Numbered from the stretch's first letter, positions 19,413 to 31,091 are shown. The stretch is DNA of 64,000 bases from Ceratopteris richardii (GCA_020310875.1 CM035428.1:105767682-105831681); one strand, 5' to 3'. Numbers and translations are program-made. Notes: generated by a model not told the origin, from the sequence alone.

Positions 19413-22213
19413 AAACCTACAAAGGTTGCAAAGTTGCCTCATTAGGACCAACACTAGACTCTACACCTGTAAAAAGAGGCAGCAAAGTATCATACATGTC
19501 TTTGGAGCTAACTGATGTCTCCTTAGTACATGAAAGTAATGGTTGAATAGCATCTTCCACAAAAACAACATCACAGCTAACCAAAATGCGTTTAGTCTAT
19601 GGATGATGCAAACGATAGCCTTTGCTTTCAAAACTGTACCCAACAAAAATACATTTTACTGCTTTATCATCCAATTTTGTGTGATGTTGTTCAGACACTA
19701 ATGCATATGCCAGACAACCAAAAACATGCAAATGAGCAACAGATGGCTTGCAACCATGCCAAGCCTCATATGGAGTGATGACTATAGTGCTTTAGTGGGA
19801 CACCTGTTAAGTACATATGCTTCACACATAACAGCCTCAAGACAAAAACTATGTGGTAAAGCCTGACTCTTGACCATACACCTTGCCATCTACATGAGTG
19901 ACATGTTCTTCCGTTCAACAACTCCATTTTGTTGAGGTGTATATGGAACTGTACACTGATGTTTTATCCCACATTCAACCAGAAATGCATTAAAGTTAGA
20001 AGACATATATTCCCCCTCTGGATATGAATGGAGGGTGCTCATTTTACATGCTGATAGATTTTTAGTCAAAACCAAAAACTGTTTGAAGCACAATATAAAC
20101 ACTTCAAAATTTGCCTTCAATGGATATACCCATGCATGCCTAGAAAAATTATTGATGAAAGTCACGAAGTAAAGATAGTTTCCAAAAGAAGGTGTTTGCA
20201 TATGACCACAGACATCATTGTGAACAAGTTGCAATTTCTGACTAGCTCGAACTAAACCATCTTTCAAAGAGGACACCATTTTAGATTTCTGCAGGCATAG
20301 CAAACTAGCATAATTGAGATGACCAAAGCGTGCATGCCAAAGCTTTGCATCTAACATAGCCTGAGAATCATGTATTGCACATGCCAAATCATTCACAGAT
20401 TTTTCATAGTCTATGAGCTTATACAACCCACGACAAAAAATGCCAGAAGCAATAATCACATTGCCATTTGATAGATCATCAACTGTACATTTGTCATCAA
20501 AAAAATTCACAACCAAGCTAACCTTGGCTAAAGCTAAAACTGGTAACAAATTCTTCTTGATCCTTGGCACAAATAAAGCATTCAACAATGTAAAAGAACT
20601 GCCATCAATGGTAATCAAAATGATCTTACCAACTCCCATGACATGATAAGAGGAGTTGTTGGCATATGTGATAGTATTCCCTGTAGGGGAAGGCTCAAGT
20701 GAAGTGAAGAAACTACGCTGCGAGGTAACATGTTTGGTTGCCCAACTATCAAAGTACCAAACATGTGAGTCTACTGCAAACATACACTAGTGAAGAGAAG
20801 ACGGGTCAAAACTACAAACAATAGTAAACACCCATTCTTCATTCTGCACTAGATTAGCAGACTCTGTTTTCGGTGTAGAGGCCTCTGCAAAAACCATTCC
20901 AACCTCTTTTTTCTTTGCCTCTTTTGTAGCCAATTTTGGACAATTCTTTATGACATGATCATTTGCTTTACAGTACTTGGAAAACAATTTTTGCTTTTCT
21001 ATTTTCTTGTCAACTCTATCATCTTTCTTTGATTGTGCAAAATTAGCTGATTTTTGCTTACTAGTAGAAGAGCTCCATTTACCTTTGCCCTTCTGACTAG
21101 CCAGGAAAGCTTGATCTGCAACAGGCATAATGGACCTATTCTACCTAGAATGATCTTCCTGCAACAGAAAAAAATACTAACTCCTCAAATGTCAAAGCAT
21201 TTGGATTGCCTTTCATCATCAAATGAAGAGTAGAAACAAAACTTTGGTATGAATTGGGAAGACCATTCAGAATAGTTTACACAAGTGAACTATCCGGCAA
21301 GACTTCATCAACAGAAAATAATTGTTCCTTCAAATATTTGATCTTTGTCAAAAAGTTGTCCATAGAATCACCTTCATTCATATGCTCACTCTCCAACTGT
21401 TTTTGGAGGTACGCAACACGAGCCTCATTCGTAGTCTGGTACAATGTGGTAAGTGTATCCCAAGCATCCTTAGATGTTTTGTAGGAGCGAATGTGAGGAA
21501 TAATGGCACATTTGATAGACAATGCTATTAATGCATATATCCCAACCATCCTTAGATGTTTTGTAGAAGCAAATGTGAGGAATAATGGCACATTTGATAG
21601 ACTATGCTATTAATGCATGTGTCTGAGCATCTCTGCCATCCCAACAAATTTTCTCTATAGTAGGTGTAGCAGAAACCGCAACATGAACAAGAATCTTCGA
21701 TGCCATCTGCATCAACTTTAGTACCTATATTTGCAAGTATAATAGGACTTTTTTCAACACCTTGCACAATATTCCACAGTCCTTTTACAACCAATACATG
21801 ATGCATCATATAATTCCACAATGGGTAATTTGTACCATCCAACTTATCCTCAACAACCAACATATGAAATACATCATTGCTTTCGGCCATGGCTAGTGAC
21901 CAAAATACCTTGATGTAGAAAAATGATTGTATCTAAAAAAGTTGAACAGAAGTACCTGTCGAGTTCTTCTAAACTTGTAGCAGACTTTGAGACGCTTATA
22001 CTGGCGAACTGAAACTTGTATATATCTTTGGCACAAAAAGACAAAATAGCCTACACAAGCACTGTAATAGTGCATTCAGAGCCTGAAATGAGCTCAGATC
22101 GTGATTTGTGCACCACAAAGCAAAGCGCTTTTGATCTCCTAATCAACCTGAGTACGCTCACCAAATTTCATGTGATTCTAAGATTGTGACTGAGGAGGTG
22201 TCGACGACACGAC
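19413..22213 (-). pseudogene. Ty1-A gag, protease and integrase part, decayed
   Basis: This is the 5' half of Ty1-A, upstream of the Ty1-B insertion in element sense. Gag starts at ATG 21890 ('MAESNDVFHMLVVEDKLDG'). An internal ~82-bp tandem duplication (about 21468-21631) repeats the segment around 'IALSIKCAIIPHIRSYK'. The knuckle is 'FSKYCKANDHVIKNC', with the first Cys replaced by Ser. The protease site reads Asp-Ser-Trp (Gly lost, about 20752). Integrase has the HH part of its zinc domain but has lost the CxxC segment by a deletion near 20268. DDE parts run to 19890 and the C-terminus continues to 19413. 21896-22213 is the untranslated leader. Confidence 0.85.
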
Positions 22214-22227
22214 GTTTGGTATCAACC

Positions 22228-22675
22228 TGTTTGGGAAATCGGTTACCAATTCGATGGTCCGTATTTGTCCGGTGTTATAAGTTCTCTCCAGAGACCTACT
22301 TAGTCTAGTAATTATGGAGGTTCCAAAATTATAGATGATCTCGATGATTACGCCTAAACCATAACATCAGGTGTTCCTCGGATATCATGCCTAAATCAGT
22401 GGATTATGTAGGTTGAGATTACTCGGGTGAATCACGCTTATGCACACTATAAATCCCTTCATCTAGAGTCTATCTATATTGCCATTGAAGCTCCATAGTG
22501 GGAGCGCATGGGTGGACAATATCATTGGTGTATATACATTGTTGCTGGCAATTAGAGAATTTTGAGTCTCTGTCTCTCTATCTGTGTACAATTCTTCAGT
22601 GTGTTTTGCCTCTTTTTACTCTACTTGTCGATTCAATTCCACTACATTATTCCTCTTGATCATTATTTTCTAACA
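22228..22675 (+). repeat. 5' LTR of Ty1-C
   Basis: It starts TGTTTGGG and ends TTCTAACA directly before the primer site. A TATA box (TATAAAT) lies at 22448-22454. Only one copy is present, so the left end is set by the TG rule and by the end of Ty1-A homology. Confidence 0.7.
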
Positions 22676-22687
22676 TGGTATTAGAGC
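22676..22687 (+). other. Primer binding site of Ty1-C
   Basis: TGGTATTAGAGC matches the initiator Met-tRNA complement except for one C-to-T change and abuts the LTR end. Confidence 0.75.
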
Positions 22688-22761
22688 CCAAAAGGTTTTG
22701 AGTATCGAAGAACCAAAAACGAAGAAGTCATAGAAGTCTTTGAATGACTTAAAGAGAGAAG

Positions 22762-23430
22762 ATGTCAAGCAGTGTGTCTTCATCTATTGTTGGGAATCAA
22801 GGTGGTTCATTAGCAGGAGCATGTGGAACACAAACCGGAGGAGTAATGATGCCAGTTGTGCAAACATTACAGATTCAACCACTTGCCTTCACAGAAGGTA
22901 AACTCGATGGTACTAATTACACCCTATGGAAGTTTAAGATCACTTCTATCCTTGACTCTTAAGAGATGCTCGAGATTGTACTTGGGACTGATTGTGAGCC
23001 CCATGAAACACCTGACTCAAATGATCCTGGACGAGTGATTCCTCTCGATGCTAATATTTTATGTTCTTGGAAGTATAGGAATGCCTATGCACTTTGTAAT
23101 CTTGTTACAAGTACTTCTGATAGTGTTATGACTCTTATTCAAAACACCATTAAGGTGTGTGAGGCTTGGAACATATTGAGAAATCAATATGAAACTCAAA
23201 ATCAGACACGGATTTAGAATTTGGAAAATCACCTAGCAGTAGAGAGGTTTGCTCATGGGGAGACTGTTGAAGTGTTCATCACTCACATAAAGAATCTACG
23301 AGATCAAATGGCAGGAGAATGCATACCAAAATCAAGTGAGGAGCTAGCTCAATGTTGTCTTTGAATTTGTCCACCGAATTTTGACGGTCCGGTAACAACC
23401 CTTAATATCTAGATCAGACTGCAACCTACT
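22762..23430 (+). pseudogene. Ty1-C gag, broken
   Basis: It starts at ATG 22762. The first part has 'GKLDGTNYTLWKFKITSIL', the common N-terminal copia gag motif, and ends at TAA 22960-22962. The same frame goes on with 'WKYRNAYALCNLVTSTSDS' and 'WNILRNQYETQNQTRI', stops again (TAG 23215-23217), then 'LENHLAVERFAHGETVE', and near 23365-23400 'CPPNFDGPVTTLNI'. No knuckle or protease follows because the fragment ends. Confidence 0.8.
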
Positions 23431-24524
23431 AGGTGAAAGATTAATCACATGAACTACAATCAATACCACTTCTACCCAAAAGCATTTTGAAAGGTTTGCA
23501 TGATGCATCATAGAAAATATATCATGAATAGTTGTATTCATCCTTTCAACTACATCATTTTGTAGCAGGGTGTAAGGAACTATAAACTCTCTATAAGTTC
23601 TTCTCAATTGATAGAAAAGGTTGAATTCATGTGAGGTATACTCACCCCCATTATCTGAATGTAAAGCCTTGAGCTTAGTTCCTTTTTAGTATCATATGAA
23701 GCCATCCATTTTTTGAAAATAGGGAATACCTCATCTTTTAATTTGATAGGATATACCAAGACTTTTCTAGTAGCATCATCTATGAAAGTGACAAAGTAAA
23801 GAGAACCACCTAATGGCCTTGTGGGCATAGGACCACACACATCTATATGGACAAGTTCTAAAGGCTGAACTGAAGAGTCAATGTGCATTTTGTGCACATT
23901 CCTAGTTTGCTTTCCATATTGATAGTGCTCACAAAATGAGAAATCAAAGAAAGATAACACATGTAAATAGCAAGAATGAGAAAGATTTTCCATCTGACTA
24001 TGAGATATATGGCCCAAATGGCCATGCCAAGTACAAGCCATAGGCTGTTTAGTAATAGCTAACAATTGTTCTTTTTGTGAAACAAATAAAGGATAAAGTG
24101 AGCCAACTTTGATTCCTTTTGCAATAACCATATTTCCCTTTGATATGCGAAAGGATTGAGCATAGAAGACCACCTTGTAACCAAGGTCACCAAGTTGAGC
24201 AACTAACATCAGAGTGTGTGATAACTGAGATTCATGGTGTACATTATGCATCGTAAATTTTGAACCATCAATGGACTGCACAACCATATCCCCAATCTTC
24301 ACAATGTCACACTGATAAGAGTCACCAAGTCTCACAGTACCAAGAGACTTTGTTGCATAAGTAGAGAACCATTCTCTATGTGGTGTCACATGGAAAGAAG
24401 CACCATAATCTAGCAACCACATGTGGGAAAGAGAATCAACCATAAGAGCCTTAGTAGGCACAGTACTATCAAGTGTCAACACATCAGCATCATCAAAAAT
24501 AGCATTGATTTCTTCAATCTTCAT
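23431..24524 (-). pseudogene. Ty1-D protease and integrase fragment
   Basis: The open frame 24524-23604 gives a protease-like region ('MWLLDYGASFHVTPHREWF', where the active site reads Asp-Tyr-Gly instead of Asp-Ser-Gly). Next come 'HGHLGHISHSQM' of the integrase zinc domain and the core start ('LVHIDVCGPMPTRPLGGSL', 'FVTFIDDATRKVLVYPIK'). A frameshift near 23605 leads into 'FIVPYTLLQNDVVERMNTT', which contains the catalytic Glu, and 'VVLIVVHVINLSPS', where it ends. A lost Cys (CEHYQYGKQ) in the zinc motif and the stops make it inactive. Confidence 0.85.
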
Positions 24525-25404
24525 AGTTAAAGTAGATGGTGTAGGTACTTGTTTAACATGCCTGTCAACATTTTGTCCTTTATCTTTAGCATTCTTTAAT
24601 GCATAGCAGTCTCTGTTTGTGTATACTTTCGTATGACAATAATGGCATTTGATATCCCTCTTCCTTAATTTACTTCTACTCTTATTGCATTGGCCATTCT
24701 TTTCCTTGTTCTTGCTCCTGCCATGTTGTTGATTCTTTCCTTGGCAAGAATCACGAACATTGTATGCATCTCCACTGTGAGTGTTGAAGGTAGATTCCTA
24801 CAAATCTCCTCACTCAAGAGTGCTCCACATATGTCATCATAGACCACTTTACCACCAGGTGCACTATTGCTGATAGGTGTGCATAATGTATCCCATGATG
24901 ATGGCAGGTGCATAACAGCAAGACTAGTTTTTTCATTATCCATCTCCATTTTCTGAGCTTGTAACTGAGAGAATATAGCATCAAACTCATTTAGATGAGC
25001 AGCAACACTATTTGTGTCTTTCTTGTGAAGTTCATATAACTTTCTTATCAGTTACACTTTATTTGATGCCGTTTCTTTTTCATATGTGTTGCATAACTTC
25101 TTCCAAAGCTCCTCTACACTTTCATAGTACCATACAATAAAGTAAACATTATCTACCTGGTGCACTCAAATGGTAGGCCTGGACATTTCATCCAACTCAT
25201 CCCAATCATCTTCATCCATGTCAGTAGGCTTCTTTGATATTCCATTTATTGGCTTCCATTGCCTCCTTTGAATCAGCACATCTTTAATATGATTCTTCAA
25301 TAGAGAAAAAATTGTGCCATCAAATTTTTGGATCTCAAAATGGTCTTTGCCCTAAAAATTGTAGCTCCTCTTAGGAACACTGGCACTTTACCTTGATCCA
25401 CCAT
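24525..25404 (-). pseudogene. Ty1-D gag, broken
   Basis: From the ATG near 25404 the gag can be followed in pieces. The best is 24949-24665 ('EMDNEKTSLAVMHLPSSWD', 'YDDICGALLSEEICR'), followed by a basic region and a knuckle-like stretch near 24640. Stops and frame shifts occur throughout. Match to copia gag is by general pattern only. Confidence 0.65.
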
Positions 25405-25967
25405 GATGATAGAGAACTGACTAGAATGATAATGGAGCTAGAATAGTCTAAACACCACTAAGGCTCAAAAAAGGATGACCGAGTGTCAGATTATGGGAAA
25501 AATTCAATAGAGTCTCCCTAGAAAAATGGATTCATGAATAGAAATGAACAACCAAAAGGATTATATGAGAATCATGTGCTCACATGAATAGGTGTCTCAA
25601 GAAGAAAAATCGACCACCGTATAGTTGAAAAAACTAAAGTTTGGAAAATTTTTGCCAAAGTCTGCTCTACAAAATGAGAAATGAACAATTAGAAAAACTC
25701 ACTAAATTGCAAGTTCTGAAATGGGAAAATGCATGATGAATCACTAACTCCATTGCATATAACCACTTAACCAAAAGAAGCCAACTAGGCTTACCAAGCA
25801 CCTATGAACAACTATCACACATCACCTATGGCGAGGTTGGGAAGTCTTCCATCTGCATCACCAAAGAGACCCCAACATCTAGGTGTCTCCCAGTTAAGAA
25901 AACCTCACCATGGCCCTCTTTATCAATGTCAGAAGATGATAGTTCATAGCAAGCTATCACTTATGAA
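25405..25967. other. Unassigned sequence between Ty1-D and the Ty1-E LTR remnant
   Basis: No LTR partner, gene or repeat is recognised. It may hold the worn 5' end of Ty1-D, but no primer site or TG/CA end is visible. Confidence 0.4.
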
Positions 25968-26577
25968 AACTTTACACTATATGTCAAGAATTGCCTCTAA
26001 CAGGATCAAAAGAGTGTGTCAAAAAAGTTGTAACTATAACTAACATTTGTATAGTTATGGAATTAGCTAGATTTCTTCACACAGAGAGAATTGACACAAT
26101 TCTTATTCCACAAATATGTGTTTTCTATTAGAGAAGATGTGTAGAGAATGGCATGGCCTTCTTCTGCTCATAACCATAGAAAGTTCTCCTACACTGAGTA
26201 ACTCTCCATCACCATCTCTCTCAGAAATTATCTCAATTGCCTCTCTCACATGTAGGACTTACAAATTGAGTTCTCTACTCTTTGCTATACTTACACTCAG
26301 TTTGTATCTACTATAGTCTCTATTCCTCTCTCTCTTTCTATGCATCCTCTTAGTCTTCTCCGTCAGATGAACTTATATACACAACTGATCTATATGTTTC
26401 TAAATTCAAGAACCGCATAATCTCTGAGATTCTGATAGCAGAATTGATTCTCTAGTTACACTATATTGCAATTGTGAATTCGTCCCTTCACATAGGCATA
26501 GGTTTCTGAATGTCTAACTTCCTTCTTCTCATTGTCGTCTTCTTTTCTTCATGTTTAAATAGTGAGTGAAGCACCAA
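25968..26577 (-). repeat. Truncated 3' LTR of Ty1-E
   Basis: It matches 31508-32118 with moderate divergence, from TACACTATATGTCAAGAAT to GTGAGTGAAG. The terminal CAACA of the 5' copy reads CAATA here. Homology stops at 25968, whereas the other LTR continues for about 400 bases. Confidence 0.85.
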
Positions 26578-26641
26578 TATCTTACCCTCAATCACTAATT
26601 AGAAACTTTTGACTTCTTCATATATCCTTCTTCTCTTTTAT

Positions 26642-27304
26642 TCATTTTATTCCATTGAATCTACTTGTCTTCACTCCATGCAAGCTTTTTGTTAGAATGT
26701 CTGCTATCTGATCTTTTGTAGAAGTATATATCACTTCAAGTTCTTTCTCCATTACCTTTTCTCTCAAGAAATGATACTGAATCTCTATATGCTTTGTTCT
26801 TGCATGAAATACTGGGTTTTTTGCAAGATACAACGAACTCATATTATCTCCAAATATGATAGGTATACCTTGATCAATGCCCAAGATTTTGAACAAGTTT
26901 GCATCCACACTAATTCTTTAGTTGATTCCACAAGTCCTTTTTACTCCACTGTATGTTGCTTCCTTGAACACTAGCTCACAAGCCTATCACCTATGTACAC
27001 CATGTATCCATGTGTTGATCTTCTATCATCTTGACTTCTAGCCCAATCTGAGTCACTGTATGCTCTCAACTTTATGTCTGAAGTAGAAGGATAATATAAT
27101 CCTTCCTTTATAGTTCCCTTTTTATATCTGAGAACTCTTTGACCTGCAATCCAATGTTGATCCTTTGGACAATGCACGAATTGTTAGAGGACTCCCACTG
27201 CATAACTGAGATCAAGTCTTGTTAGTGTAGCATAAATTAAACTTTCCACTAATGATTGATACTTCCTCATGTCTTTGAAATCTACACCATCATACTTGCT
27301 AAGT
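26642..27304 (-). pseudogene. Ty1-E RNase H and RT C-terminus
   Basis: Pieces in sense order: 27177-26971 ('HWIAGQRVLRYKKGTIKEG', 'AYSDSDWARSQDDRRSTHGY') with the RNase H Asp-Trp motif, then 26908-26642 ('IFGDNMSSLYLAKNPVFHA', 'KHIEIQYHFLREKV', 'DQIADILTKSLH'). The central part is missing between the two. The end near 26642 is close to the normal C-terminus, about 65 bases from the LTR. Confidence 0.85.
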
Positions 27305-27387
27305 TTACGATACTTCAAGTGGAGTTGAAGCTTCTCTGCAAATCTCCATGTTAAACTTCTTCGGTAGATTCATAAGATACCTTTCTT

Positions 27388-27433
<46 letters not shown>

Positions 27434-28196
27434 ATGATCTGCATAAGTGATTTCCATTCCAACAAAATATGATAATTTTCCTAGATCACTTATTTTGAAT
27501 TCTCTTTCAAGTAATCTCTTCACCTCTAGGATTCCTTCATTTGAGGTACATATAATTATAATGTCATCTACATAAATACAAATGTAGATTATACCTTTAT
27601 TGATGCTCTTGATAAGTAGACTTGCATCTGCCTTTGAACTTTGATATCCAAGATCATTTAGATACTTCACAAGCCTATAGTTCTAGGCCCTTGGAGCTTG
27701 TTTTAGCCCATAAAGTGCTCTTCTCAATTTGCAAACAATTTGGATACCTGAAATTCAAAAACCCTTGAGGTTGCTCAATGTATACTTTGTCAGATATGTA
27801 TCCATTTAAAAATGCATTCTTTATGTCCAGTTGACTTAATTTCCATCCTTTTGATGTTGCAATAGCGATGATTGTCCTTATAGTTGACATTTTCACCACA
27901 GGGCTAAATGTCTCATCATAATCTATGCCATGAGTCTGGGCATAGCCTTTGACCACTAACCTAGCTTTATATCTAGATATTCTTCCATCTACAAGCTTCT
28001 TCACTTTACAAACCCATTTATTTCCAATCACCTTCTTACCATTTGGTTTTGAAACAAGTTCCCAAGTCTTGTTCTCCTCAAGTGCATTGAACTCTTGCTT
28101 CATTGCATCTTCCCATTGTTTCTTACTTTTTGCTTCATCATAGCTCTGAGGTTCTTCGTCTTCTTTGACCATATAAGCATAGTTTTTATGAGTCAT
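27305..28196 (-). pseudogene. Ty1-E reverse transcriptase
   Basis: The frame at 28196-27675 gives RT fingers ('GNKWVCKVKKLVDGRISRY', 'ATSKGWKLSQLDIKNAFLN'). After a frameshift near the 'LKQAPRA' motif, a conserved Trp is TAG (27683-27685). The frame 27670-27305 has 'IYICIYVDDIIIICTSN' with the YVDD site and 'FKISDLGKLSYFVGMEI'. An (AT)20 microsatellite is inserted in frame just after this, coding alternating Tyr-Ile before 'SQERYLMNL'. Not functional as it stands. Confidence 0.88.
27391..27430. repeat. (AT)20 microsatellite inside the Ty1-E RT frame
   Basis: Twenty uninterrupted AT units. Because TAT and ATA code Tyr and Ile, the run keeps the RT frame open through the repeat. Confidence 0.95.
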
Positions 28197-29078
28197 TTAA
28201 GAAACATCATATGAGTACCTTGTTGGTTGTCTCATCAATCTAGTTGACCTTCTTGGTTCACATTCTTCATGTGTATCTGAATACACTTCATCAAACCTAG
28301 GTACATCTTCCTACCTCCTTAATGATCTAGCTCCGGATGTGTTTGCTTGCATGTGATCTTCATCTCCATTTACCTGCATATGTAATTTACCTTTTTCACA
28401 TCTTCTCACTTCCTCTTCAAATGCTTCAATGTTGTGACTTTGTTTTGCATACAAACTCTTTGGTCGTCAAATGTTATATCTCTAGAAACAATAAATTGTT
28501 TGGTTAAAGGATTCGATAACCTATAACCCATCTGCTTTTCATCATATCCAATGAACACATATTTTTTAGCCTTTGGTTCAAGCTTATGTCTTAGTTGTGA
28601 TGGTACATAAGCCTAGGCAACTGATCCAAACACCTTACAGTGATCCAGTGTTGGTCTCTTACCCCACTAGTCTTCATAAGGAGTCATTCCATTTAGAGTT
28701 ATACATGGTAATCTATTCACAAGATATGTAGTTGTATTTATAGCTTTAGCCCATAAATAATTCAAAATTTTTTTCTCTTTTATCATGGCTCTTGCAAACT
28801 CAACCAAAGTTCTCTTTCTCCTCTCTACCACCCCATTCTGTTGAGGTGTGTATTTGTAGGTTATTTCTCTCTTGATACCTACATTCCAAAGATAATCATT
28901 GAATTCTTGGGAGAAGTATTCTCCCCCTACATCAAACCTTAGCCTCTTGAGCTTTTGACCTGTAACCCTTTTTGCATATGCATGAAAATTTTTGAAGGCT
29001 CCAAACACTTGTGATATTTCTTTCAAAACATAAAGAGTTATCCATCTTGTAGCATAATCAATGAAAAGAACATAATAC
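28197..29078 (-). pseudogene. Ty1-E integrase core and C-terminal linker
   Basis: The frame at 29026-28667 contains 'RLRFDVGGEYFSQEF' (second catalytic Asp region) and 'YTPQQNGVVERRKRTLVEF' with the catalytic Glu, then 'AINTTTYLVNRLP'. 28666-28197 continues with the usual 'YKLEPKAKKYVFIGYDEKQ'-like linker but with stops and shifts. Only resemblance to the copia integrase C-terminus supports the linker. Confidence 0.8.
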
Positions 29079-30248
29079 TTAGATCCACTGATTCATCGTT
29101 CTTTTGTTGGTCCATACATCTATATGAATGAGCTCTAGTAGTCCATCATGCTTGAATCCTTTCTTTTGAAATGGTAATCTGTGTGCTTTTCCCATTTGGC
29201 ATGCTTCACAATTATAAATCATATGTTGATTCTGCACATTTGGTAGTCCTAATACAAATTGATTTGCCACCATAGTTTTGATTCTTCTTTCATTGAAATG
29301 ACCTAAACTCTTATGCAAGAGATCTAGCTCTGTAATTACTTCATCACCATATGTCGTTAAGGCTTGACCAATATTCCCTTGCACTTTCAAAGTAAAGAGT
29401 CTATCTTCCTTCTTACCACAAACAATATGTTTATATCCATTATTTGGATCTTCCACAAATACTCGTTCACCTGTAAATTTGACTTGAAAGCCTTTCTCCA
29501 CTATTTGACCCACACTAATCAAATTCTTAGGTATTGTGGTGGCACACAAAACATTGGTCAATAAATCAGCTCCACTCTTGCATTTCACCTTTCCAATTGA
29601 ATGCGCATTGTGTCTCGTGTTATCACTTGTTTGAACTATATGACTAGAAGTGCTTTCTTCCAATTCTGACATTAATTCTATATTACTTGACAAATGATTA
29701 GAACAACTAGAGTCAATATAGAATACCTTGATATCTTCCTTCTCTGATGTACTTATTGAATTCATCATCAATGTTGCATGGTCCTCATTCTGTGTATCAT
29801 TTGCATAATTGTATTAGATGGTGTTGTAGGGTTGGTTCTATCCCCAATTTCTTCCTCCACCTATACTATAGCCACCTCTTTGATTTTGTCTTCCTCTTTG
29901 AAATTGACTTTGATATCTTCCACCTTTGCCTCTGCCATTGTTGCTTTGATTTTGATTTTAACCTTGTTGATTATGCCAACAATCATAAGCTAGATGATTG
30001 CTCAAGCATCACATCCAACATGTCTTCTTGTTGTTATTTTGGTTACCTCTTTATCTTCCATTTCTTCTACCTTTACCTCTACCATTACCTCTACCTCTTG
30101 CATAGTTTTCTTGATAAATCGATTCTTCTTCCTCCTTTGCTTTACCTTTATCTCTTTTCTTCTTATTCTTGGCATATATAGCAGAGCTATGTCCTTTATC
30201 TCCATCCGACTTCAAATCTTGCTCAAATGTAAGCATCAGCCCAAGAAG
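29079..30248 (-). pseudogene. Ty1-E knuckle, protease and integrase zinc domain
   Basis: 29771-29079 is open: the protease site 'FYIDSSCSNHLSS' reads Asp-Ser-Ser (Gly lost), then 'TTIPKNLISVGQIVEKGF', the zinc domain 'LHKSLGHFNERRI' ... 'CEACQMGKAHRLPF', and the start of the core ('LLELIHIDVW'). Upstream (30248-29790) lie basic Arg/Gly-rich sequence and a degenerate CCHC knuckle with an internal stop near 30013-30018. Confidence 0.8.
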
Positions 30249-30809
30249 CTAATTTAAATATGGTACAAAATGATTTAATGATAGTTCATTTGAAAGTACA
30301 AAAGGTTTCCACCTTTTGTCTCCTTTCAAACCTGCAAGAAATTGTGCAATCAACCTATTTTTTTCAATGTCTTCGTCTATAGATCCAAGACTAGCTTCCA
30401 AGTCCTTCATCTTAGTGACAGAATTACTAAAGCTTTGACTTTGCTTTTTCTTAAAAGTTGTAAACTCTGGCCATAAGATAGCCTTCCCAGCTTTGGTAGT
30501 ATTTTGGAAGTGATCTTCCAACACATTCCATATATCTTCAGCTGTTTCCAAACCTCTGATGTGTGGTAGCAAATGATCTGTGATAGTATTGTATATGTAA
30601 GCTCTTGCACTTGCATCTTTCTTGTGCCATAACTTCAAAGCATCTAACTCTTCTTTCTTCGATTGACTATCATATTCAAATGTAGGCTTTTCTTCTTCAC
30701 CTATCACATATGTCATTAGATCCTTACTCATAAGTAAGGCTTCCATTCTCATCATCCAAGTAGGATAATTATCTCTATCCAATTTGTCAATTGAGATATG
30801 ATCCACCAT
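30249..30809 (-). CDS. Ty1-E gag N-terminal part
   Basis: An open frame of 186 residues starting at ATG 30809. It contains 'LDRDNYPTWMMRMEALLMS' (the common copia gag start), 'WHKKDASARAYIYNTI', 'ETAEDIWNVLEDHFQNTTK' and 'SVTKMKDLEASLGSIDED', the UBN2-type gag fold. It ends at TAA/TAG near 30249, before the knuckle, probably by mutation. It would form the particle shell with the RNA-binding knuckle downstream. Confidence 0.85.
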   Translation of the reverse strand: MVDHISIDKLDRDNYPTWMMRMEALLMSKDLMTYVIGEEEKPTFEYDSQSKKEELDALKLWHKKDASARAYIYNTITDHLLPHIRGLETAEDIWNVLEDHFQNTTKAGKAILWPEFTTFKKKQSQSFSNSVTKMKDLEASLGSIDEDIEKNRLIAQFLAGLKGDKRWKPFVLSNELSLNHFVPYLN

Positions 30810-31091
30810 GGTCTTCTTGGTTCTGTTGCAACCTGTGAGTTTGAAGTTAAAGAATGTTACCTTTGTAGATATTTATCCTTGAAGATAACCTTGGAGCACT
30901 TCTTGATGCCTTTTGTTGTTGAATGCTTCAACTTTCACTTTTTCACTAAAGATTTTTCAAGACTTCTTGTATCTGCACCTCCTTTAACTCGTAAAGATAT
31001 TTTTGTTTGGATACCACCTCTTAAGGTCTTCCTGTTCTGATATCACTTGTTGAGTTCTTCTGGCTTTAATACTACTTCTTAAGATCAACTT

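Larger units (their letters stand above)
12190..22213 (-). mobile_element. Ty1-A: older Ty1/copia element, split by Ty1-B and missing its 5' LTR
   Basis: Read on the minus strand, the element runs from a leader/gag end near 22213 to a 3' LTR at 12190-12411. It is interrupted by the whole of Ty1-B (14259-19412). Removing Ty1-B and one copy of AAACC rejoins the coding sequence exactly as in Ty1-B itself ('...ATGAAACCTACAAAGG...'). Past 22213 homology to the Ty1-B leader stops before the primer site, and a different LTR (Ty1-C) begins at 22228. Many frameshifts and stops show greater age than Ty1-B. Confidence 0.9.
22228..23430 (+). mobile_element. Ty1-C: 5' LTR and gag of a different Ty1/copia family
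   Basis: A plus-strand 5' end: a 448-bp LTR, primer site and gag with stops. Homology to gag ends near 23430, where an inverted fragment of another element (Ty1-D) begins. No 3' half or second LTR of this family is seen in the window. Confidence 0.75.
23431..25404 (-). mobile_element. Ty1-D: gag to integrase fragment of a Ty1/copia element
   Basis: A minus-strand fragment bounded on the left by Ty1-C gag (inverted relative to it). It contains gag from ATG near 25404 down to protease and integrase, but no RT, RNase H or recognisable LTR. I saw no primer site upstream of gag. Its gag and integrase are not close to the A family. Confidence 0.75.

Noticed and set aside
29747..30257. Plus-strand frames of up to 144 residues, hydrophobic and Ser/Leu-rich
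   Set aside because: They are antisense to Ty1-E gag and its Arg/Gly-rich region.
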